Below, piece after piece: positions 6,422 through 11,358 of a DNA stretch of 11,358 nucleotides (position 1 is its first letter; every line of letters begins with the position of its first letter). Made by a program: the position numbers and the translations under genes. Below the pieces are notes generated by a model that was not told the origin of the DNA, ran no database searches, and worked only from the letters and a program-made list of their open reading frames with translations. The DNA is taken from the NCBI GenBank assembly GCA_934376945.1, contig CAKRPI010000075.1, positions 1 through 11,358 on the forward strand. Reading direction: 5' to 3'. This DNA is from an uncultured Lachnospiraceae bacterium. GTDB lineage: Bacteria > Bacillota > Clostridia > Lachnospirales > Lachnospiraceae.

Positions 6422-8821
6422 ATGAACGAAAAAGCTTTAAAGGTATTGGAATACCCGAAAATCATACAGAAACTGACGGATTACGCGGCATCACAGCCTG
6501 GCAAACAGCTCTGCCGCGAACTCACACCGTCTTCGGATCTTCCTACGATCCGACGGATGCAGACGGAAACAAGCGATGCTGTCAGCCGCCTTTTGCGAAA
6601 AGGAAACATTTCCTTTTCCGGCCTGACTGATATCCGCGGCTCTCTGCGTCGTCTGGAAATCGGCAGCTCTTTAAATATTGAGGAACTGCTGCGTGTCTGC
6701 CGTCTTCTTGAGACCACACTGCGTGTCAAATCATGGGCCAGAAGTGCAAAACCGGAGGCGGAAAATACACCGGAGGATTCCCTTGAAACAATGTTTTCCG
6801 GTCTGCAGCCGCTTTCGCCGCTTGCAGCCGAAATTTCCCGCTGTATTCTTTCGGAAGATGAAATCGCCGATGATGCAAGCCCGGGACTTCGCCAGGTGAG
6901 ACGTCAGATTCATCAGACAAATGACCGCATTCGTGTACAGCTGAACTCCCTGGTCAACGGCTCCGCAAGATCCTATTTGCAGGATGCCGTTGTCACACAG
7001 CGAAACGGACGTTTCTGTCTTCCTGTAAAGGCAGAATACCGCGGACAGGTACCCGGCATGATCCACGATCAGTCCTCCACCGGTTCCACCCTTTTCATCG
7101 AGCCGATGTCTGTTGTCAAGCTGAACAATGACCTGCGCGAGCTTGAGATCAAGGAAGAAAAGGAAATTGAAATTGTGCTCTCCACGTTAAGCTCTCTCGT
7201 TGCAGAACAGACAGATGCCTTAAATGACAATATTCTTCTGCTGACAGAGCTGGACTTTATTTTTGCGCGTGCCCAGCTTTCTTTATTCTATCGCGGTTCC
7301 GAACCGGACTTTAATGAAGATGGACGCATCCGCATCAAGAAAGGACGTCATCCGCTGATCGATCCGAAAAAAGTAGTTCCAGTTGATATCCGTATCGGAG
7401 AGGATTTTACAATGCTTGTTATCTCCGGTCCGAATACAGGTGGTAAAACGGTTTCCCTGAAAACAGTCGGACTATTTACCCTGCTCGGTCAAAGCGGACT
7501 TCATATTCCGGCATCTGATCATTCGGAGCTTTCCGTTTTCAACGAAGTATATGCCGATATTGGCGATGAACAGAGCATTGAGCAGAGCCTCAGTACCTTT
7601 TCTTCACATATGACCAATATCGTGTCTTTCTGGGAACAGGCAGACGAGCATTCTCTTGTCCTGTTCGACGAGCTCGGTGCCGGCACCGACCCGACGGAAG
7701 GTGCTGCACTGGCCATGGCTATTCTCTCCAATCTGCACAGACAGAACATCCGCACAATCGCAACAACGCATTACAGTGAACTGAAGGTCTTTGCTCTTTC
7801 CACTCCAGGTGTGGAAAACGGCTGCTGTGAATTTAGTGTGGAAACACTCCGTCCAACGTATCGCCTTCTGATCGGTATTCCGGGCAAAAGTAACGCTTTT
7901 GCTATTTCCGAAAAGATCGGCCTTCCGGATTATGTGATTGAGGAAGCAAAAACGTATCTCTCAAAAGAGGATGAAAGCTTTGAAGATGTCATCTCCGATC
8001 TGGAGCAGAGCCGTGTTCAGATCGAACGCGAGCGTGAAGAAACCAACCGATACCGCGAGGAAGCAGAGGAACTGAAAAAGCGGCTTTCCCGCAAAGAAGA
8101 CCGACTGGAATCCAGCCGCGATGAGATTCTTCGAAAGGCACGTGAGGAGGCACAGGCAATCCTGCGAGAAGCAAAGGAATATGCCGACGAATCAATCCGT
8201 AAATACAATAAGCTCGGCAACGCCTCCGGCGCTGCGAAGGAGATGGAAAAAGAGCGTACCAGACTGCGTGAAAAAATGTCTTCTCTTCAGAAGGACAATT
8301 CCATGAAAACAGACAACAAACCGAAAAAAACACTTTCTGCCAAGGATCTGCGCCTTGGTGACAGTGTAAAGGTACTGAGCATGAATCTGCGCGGAACGGT
8401 GAGCACGCTTCCCGATGCAAAAGGAAATCTCTTTGTCCAGATGGGCATTCTGCGCTCTCAGGTCAATCTGCGCGATCTGGAAAAGCTGGATGATGAGCTT
8501 CCGGCTTACGCATCCAAAAAATCACCGGCCACAAAGGGAACCGGCTCCGGAAAAATCAAAATGTCCAAATCTGCTTCGATCAGCTCCGAGCTGAACCTGC
8601 TCGGTCTGACGACGGATGAGGCAATTGTGGAGCTGGATAAATATCTGGATGATGCCTACCTCGCCCATCTCTCACCGGTGCGCATCGTACATGGCAAAGG
8701 CACCGGCGCGCTGCGTAAAGCGGTTCATCAGTTCCTGCGCCGCCAAAAGCATGTGGATACGTACCGCCTCGGCGAATATGGAGAAGGCGATGCCGGTGTA
8801 ACGATTGTTACCTTCAAATAA
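6422..8821 (+). CDS. mutS2: Endonuclease/ribosome-rescue ATPase MutS2
   Basis: MutS2 is a MutS paralogue without the mismatch-recognition domain. It was first linked to suppression of recombination; in Bacillus subtilis it also binds collided ribosomes and splits them for quality control. The 799 residues match the usual length. Residues about 1-310 form the core/lever region. The ABC-type ATPase shows Walker A GPNTGGKT (K342), the signature region around DIGDEQSIEQSLSTFSSHM, Walker B LVLFDE (D416-E417) and the H-loop THYSELK. A charged coiled coil covers about 515-620, followed by a small beta domain (about 630-700). The C-terminal Smr domain (about 720-799) has HGKGTG (757-762) and ends EGDAGVTIVTFK. 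The classic LDLRG motif of the Smr domain reads LNLLG (724-728). The start is supported by GAGG six bases upstream. It is monocistronic or loosely linked to the regulator genes 169 nt downstream. Two candidate promoters lie upstream. Confidence 0.97.
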   Translation: MNEKALKVLEYPKIIQKLTDYAASQPGKQLCRELTPSSDLPTIRRMQTETSDAVSRLLRKGNISFSGLTDIRGSLRRLEIGSSLNIEELLRVCRLLETTLRVKSWARSAKPEAENTPEDSLETMFSGLQPLSPLAAEISRCILSEDEIADDASPGLRQVRRQIHQTNDRIRVQLNSLVNGSARSYLQDAVVTQRNGRFCLPVKAEYRGQVPGMIHDQSSTGSTLFIEPMSVVKLNNDLRELEIKEEKEIEIVLSTLSSLVAEQTDALNDNILLLTELDFIFARAQLSLFYRGSEPDFNEDGRIRIKKGRHPLIDPKKVVPVDIRIGEDFTMLVISGPNTGGKTVSLKTVGLFTLLGQSGLHIPASDHSELSVFNEVYADIGDEQSIEQSLSTFSSHMTNIVSFWEQADEHSLVLFDELGAGTDPTEGAALAMAILSNLHRQNIRTIATTHYSELKVFALSTPGVENGCCEFSVETLRPTYRLLIGIPGKSNAFAISEKIGLPDYVIEEAKTYLSKEDESFEDVISDLEQSRVQIEREREETNRYREEAEELKKRLSRKEDRLESSRDEILRKAREEAQAILREAKEYADESIRKYNKLGNASGAAKEMEKERTRLREKMSSLQKDNSMKTDNKPKKTLSAKDLRLGDSVKVLSMNLRGTVSTLPDAKGNLFVQMGILRSQVNLRDLEKLDDELPAYASKKSPATKGTGSGKIKMSKSASISSELNLLGLTTDEAIVELDKYLDDAYLAHLSPVRIVHGKGTGALRKAVHQFLRRQKHVDTYRLGEYGEGDAGVTIVTFK

Positions 8822-8967
8822 TTGTAATGGTTCAGAACCAACCTCCAAAATGCTGCGCATTTCGTCGGTATGGCGTATCCGCCAAATAAAATTTCAAAAA
8901 CAGCCTTAAGAATGCGAGCATTTTATGCCTGTTTTATGAAATTTTGCTTGGCTCTGAACAGTTACAA
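8822..8967. repeat. 146-nt cloverleaf-like palindromic element directly after the mutS2 stop
   Basis: The ends are a 20-bp inverted repeat with 17 matches: 8822-8841 (TTGTAATGGTTCAGAACCAA) against 8948-8967. Inside lie three hairpins. The first is AAATGC (8848-8853) with GCATTT (8857-8862) and a 3-nt loop. The second is TGGCG (8871-8875) with CGCCA (8880-8884) and a TATC loop. The third is long, from AAAATTTC (8888-8895) to GAAATTTT (8938-8945), topped by AATGC-GA-GCATT (8911-8922). The element begins at the first base after the mutS2 stop codon and ends 12 nt before the AGGAGG site of the response regulator. It may be a mobile non-autonomous repeat, and its hairpins could slow or end transcription from mutS2. 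No convincing promoter for the two-component genes is seen in this gap. Confidence 0.7.
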
Positions 8968-8990
8968 ATAATTTTTAAAAGGAGGCTTTT

Positions 8991-9692
8991 ATGGCTGCCA
9001 GACAGAAAATTCTGATCGTCGATGACGATGAAAATATTTCCGAACTGATCTCTTTATATCTTACCAAGGAATTCTATGACACAAAAATCGTGTATGACGG
9101 AGAGGAAGCCTTGCGCCAGTTCCGGCTTTTTTCACCAAATCTGATCCTTCTTGATCTCATGCTTCCCGGCATTGACGGTTATCAGGTCTGCCGTGAAATC
9201 CGTCAGCAGTCCTCTGTACCGATCATCATGCTGTCCGCCAAAGGCGAGGTCTTTGACAAGGTACTCGGACTGGAGCTCGGCGCAGACGACTATATCATCA
9301 AACCATTCGATTCCAAAGAACTGGTCGCACGCGTCAAGGCTGTGCTGCGGCGTTACCATCCGTCCCCGGCTGTTTCGCCAAAGCCATCCGGTAAATACGT
9401 TGAATATCCGGATCTCGTGATCAATCTTACAAATTACTCGGTTCTTTACAAGAATCACACCGTAGACATGCCTCCCAAAGAGCTGGAGCTGCTGTATTTC
9501 CTTGCCTCCTCTCCAAATCAGGTTTTTACAAGAGAGCAGCTGCTCGATCATATCTGGGGATATGAATATCTTGGGGATACACGCACCGTTGACGTCCATA
9601 TCAAGCGGTTGCGCGAAAAAATCAAGGATCATGAAAGCTGGGCTATCTCAACGGTCTGGGGAATCGGCTATAAATTCGAACTGAAATCGTAA
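8991..9692 (+). CDS. Response regulator, OmpR/PhoB family
   Basis: A 233-residue DNA-binding transcription factor, presumably phosphorylated by the adjacent kinase. The receiver domain (about 5-118) has the acidic pair D11-D12, the phospho-acceptor D55 (LLDLMLPGIDG), the switch residues S82 and Y101, and K104 (IIKPFD). A linker rich in proline and serine (about 123-135) leads to an OmpR-type winged helix (about 137-232) with KELELLYFLASSP, the recognition-helix region TRTVDVHIKRLREKI and the closing TVWGIGYKFE. AGGAGG lies six bases before the ATG. The kinase gene begins 17 nt after the stop, so the two are almost surely co-transcribed. The general similarity to PhoP/WalR-type regulators does not allow a specific name. 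Confidence 0.95.
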   Translation: MAARQKILIVDDDENISELISLYLTKEFYDTKIVYDGEEALRQFRLFSPNLILLDLMLPGIDGYQVCREIRQQSSVPIIMLSAKGEVFDKVLGLELGADDYIIKPFDSKELVARVKAVLRRYHPSPAVSPKPSGKYVEYPDLVINLTNYSVLYKNHTVDMPPKELELLYFLASSPNQVFTREQLLDHIWGYEYLGDTRTVDVHIKRLREKIKDHESWAISTVWGIGYKFELKS

Positions 9693-9709
9693 AACCTGCA
9701 GGAGGCGTT

Positions 9710-10801
9710 ATGAAACATAAGCTTTTGAATACTGTACTTTTCTCCTATCTTGGCTTTCTTCTGGTCAGTTTTTTCCTGACACTTGGACTCGTTCCACACC
9801 TTCTGAATCACTATCTGTATCAGATTTCAGATAACCCGGAATATCTGCAGTACCTGCGCAGCCAGTCGATTGCGCTTCAAAACATCTGCTACCTTCTGAT
9901 TGTCATTATTTATATTCTCTCACTCTTTCCGGTCGCTATTTTTTATTTTCGACTGTATCGGCCAATGAACCAGATCTCCAAGGCCGCTGTCCGCTACATG
10001 GAAGACCGGAAAGCCCATGGTACGCGGCCTCCACATACCGTCTATGATAAGGACGATGAGCTGGGTCGCCTCAATGCCAGTCTGAAATATCTTGTCGAGG
10101 CTGCGGATAATTCCACCGAATATCAGCGAAAATTTATCTCTAATATTTCGCACGATTTCCGTTCTCCTCTGACCTCGATCAAAGGATATCTGGAAGCGAT
10201 CCTTGACGGTACGATTCCTCCGGAAATGCAGAATCGCTACCTTGGTATCGTTCTGGATGAGACAAACCGCCTGAACAAGCTGACGGAGGGTCTGCTTCTG
10301 CTCAATACCTTTGATGACAACGCAATCTATCTGGAAATGACGGATTTTGATATCATGGAGGTCATTCACCATACGGTGGATTCCTTTGAAGGGACCTGCC
10401 AGAAGAAAAATCTGACAGTCCGGATTTCCTCTGATCGGGAAGTACTGTTGGTTCACGCTGACATGAGCAGGATTCAGCAGGTCCTCTACAACCTGCTTGA
10501 CAACGCAATTAAATTCAGTTCTTCCGGAAAAGAAATTCTAATTACAGTAACGACTCGCAAAAAGAGCGTTTTTGTGTCTGTCAAGGATTTCGGAATCGGC
10601 ATTTCCAAGGAAAATCTTGCCCGCATCTGGGATCGTTTTTATAAGACAGACACCTCTCGTGGAAAAGACAAAAAAGGGATCGGTCTCGGCCTTTCCATCG
10701 TAAAAGAAATTCTCTATGCTCACGGTCAGGATATCAATGTAATCAGTACCGAAGGTGCCGGTACTGAGTTTATTTTTACTCTTGAACGTGTCTATCAATA
10801 A
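9710..10801 (+). CDS. Membrane histidine kinase, partner of the upstream response regulator
   Basis: A 363-residue sensor kinase of the HAMP-HisKA-HATPase type. Two hydrophobic segments (about 9-28 and 60-80) flank an outside loop of only about 31 residues, so there is no folded extracellular sensor domain. A HAMP-like linker covers about 81-133. The dimerisation domain carries the phospho-acceptor H148 in NISHDFRSPLTS. The catalytic domain shows the N box NLLDNAIKF (261-269), the G1 box DFGIGI (293-298), the F box RIWDRFYKTD (305-314) and the G2 box GIGLGLSI (323-330). All residues needed for activity are present. The ribosome binding site GGAGG precedes the ATG. Signal is unknown; the short loop suggests sensing in the membrane or through an accessory protein. 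Transcription probably ends at the hairpin 22 nt downstream. Confidence 0.95.
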   Translation: MKHKLLNTVLFSYLGFLLVSFFLTLGLVPHLLNHYLYQISDNPEYLQYLRSQSIALQNICYLLIVIIYILSLFPVAIFYFRLYRPMNQISKAAVRYMEDRKAHGTRPPHTVYDKDDELGRLNASLKYLVEAADNSTEYQRKFISNISHDFRSPLTSIKGYLEAILDGTIPPEMQNRYLGIVLDETNRLNKLTEGLLLLNTFDDNAIYLEMTDFDIMEVIHHTVDSFEGTCQKKNLTVRISSDREVLLVHADMSRIQQVLYNLLDNAIKFSSSGKEILITVTTRKKSVFVSVKDFGIGISKENLARIWDRFYKTDTSRGKDKKGIGLGLSIVKEILYAHGQDINVISTEGAGTEFIFTLERVYQ

Positions 10802-10823
10802 AAATAAATAAGCACACACTTAA

Positions 10824-10864
10824 AAATGCCCCGGAACATGCCTGCTTGCATGCCTGGGGCATTT
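10824..10864. terminator. Bidirectional rho-independent terminator
   Basis: AAATGCCCC (10824-10832) pairs perfectly with GGGGCATTT (10856-10864), with a nested CATGC (10837-10841) / GCATG (10848-10852) stem. On the minus strand the stem is followed by a run of T (GGGGCATTTTTA), and on the plus strand by TTTCTT. It lies between the convergent kinase and transketolase genes and should stop both. Confidence 0.85.
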
Positions 10865-10900
10865 CTTACACGAATCACTTATGATCCGTTCTCTTTTCTT

Positions 10901-11358
10901 TTACAGCCACTCTTTGATCTGTGCGTAAACACCTTCACCATCCAGCTGGTATTTATGCAGAAGTGCAACTGCCGGACCGGACTCTCCAAATACATCCTTT
11001 ACGCCGATACGCAGTACCGGAGTCGGTGCTTTCTCAGAAAGTACCTCGCAGACTGCTCCGCCAAGTCCTCCGATAATGGAATGCTCTTCTACAGTTACAA
11101 CCTTGCCCGTTGCCTTTGCTGCTGCTACAACAAGCTCCTCATCCAGCGGTTTGATCGTATGAATGTTGATCACCTTTGCAGAAACACCATCCTTTTCAAG
11201 CATTTCTGCTGCTTCCAGTGCACTGCTTACGCAAAGTCCGGTCGCAATAATTGTCACATCGGTACCTTCTCTTAAGGTAACACCCTTGCCGATCTCAAAT
11301 TTGTAATCCGGATTGTCATTGATCACCGGAACTGCAAGACGTCCAAAGCGCAGATAAA
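10901..11358 (-). CDS. Transketolase, C-terminal section (5' part beyond window)
   Basis: About 152 C-terminal codons are visible; the frame is open to the right edge, where it reads YLRFGRLAVPVIND, so the GTG at 11326 is an internal valine and not the start. The visible part covers the end of the pyrimidine-binding domain and the whole transketolase C domain, with the characteristic TDVTIIATG, INIHTIKPLDEE and TVEEHSIIGGLGGAV segments. Transketolase moves two-carbon units between sugar phosphates in the pentose phosphate pathway using thiamine diphosphate. In many Clostridia the enzyme is split into N- and C-terminal subunits encoded by adjacent genes; the short distance from the C domain to the stop fits the C subunit, but a full-length enzyme cannot be excluded from this fragment. 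1-Deoxyxylulose-5-phosphate synthase has a related C-terminus and is a less likely alternative. It is the last gene of its transcript, ending at the shared terminator. Confidence 0.88.
   Translation of the reverse strand, partial: YLRFGRLAVPVINDNPDYKFEIGKGVTLREGTDVTIIATGLCVSSALEAAEMLEKDGVSAKVINIHTIKPLDEELVVAAAKATGKVVTVEEHSIIGGLGGAVCEVLSEKAPTPVLRIGVKDVFGESGPAVALLHKYQLDGEGVYAQIKEWL

Noticed and set aside
8944..8972. Promoter TTGCTT-17-AATAAT before the response regulator
   Set aside because: The start would fall at about 8979, directly on the ribosome binding site, leaving almost no leader; the -35 match is also weak.
9920..10456. 178-codon minus-strand open frame
   Set aside because: Antisense to the histidine kinase gene, no domain recognised, no plausible start signals.
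10826..11275. 149-codon plus-strand open frame starting in the terminator
   Set aside because: Starts inside the terminator hairpin and runs antisense through the transketolase gene.
1..11358. tRNA, rRNA, CRISPR array, transposase, prophage or toxin-antitoxin genes
   Set aside because: Looked for on both strands and not seen; repeats present are palindromes without spacers and all sizeable genes are housekeeping or regulatory.

Overview
The window looks like ordinary chromosome from a Gram-positive anaerobe of the class Clostridia, most likely Lachnospiraceae (Blautia/Ruminococcus/Dorea-like). The evidence is moderate base composition, strong AGGAGG-type ribosome binding sites, Firmicutes versions of YhaM, MutS2 and the RumA-type rRNA methyltransferase, a transketolase C-terminal section that looks like one half of a split enzyme, and long palindromic intergenic repeats. 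The family assignment is inference from protein flavour; no rRNA or other taxonomic marker is present.

Layout. The left half (1-6002) is read on the minus strand. In transcription order it holds a large SNF2-family helicase with an N-terminal SWIM zinc finger (6002-2733), a 335-nt gap with a good promoter and a structured leader, the HD-domain 3'-5' exoribonuclease YhaM (2397-1450), and an rRNA uracil-C5 methyltransferase of the RumA/RlmCD family (1392 to the left edge, C-terminus cut off). A 419-nt divergent intergenic region (6003-6421) separates this block from the plus-strand block: mutS2 (6422-8821), then after a 169-nt palindrome-rich gap an OmpR/PhoB-type response regulator (8991-9692) and its histidine kinase (9710-10801). 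A bidirectional terminator (10824-10864) lies between the kinase and a convergent minus-strand gene, the C-terminal part of a transketolase whose start is beyond the right edge.

How the genes work together. YhaM (RNA decay) and the methyltransferase (rRNA modification) form a likely two-gene operon. MutS2 is now known in Bacillus as a sensor of collided ribosomes, so several genes here touch RNA or ribosome upkeep. The kinase/regulator pair is a separate unit with no clear target in view.

The coding content is conventional; I saw no defence island, prophage, CRISPR array or biosynthetic cluster. The unusual signals are between genes: each of the three long gaps carries its own large palindrome (62, 162 and 146 nt); the SNF2/mutS2 gap has two near-consensus divergent promoters that interlock; and yhaM and mutS2 share an 18-nt motif (17 of 18 identical) in the same orientation about 30 nt before their start codons.
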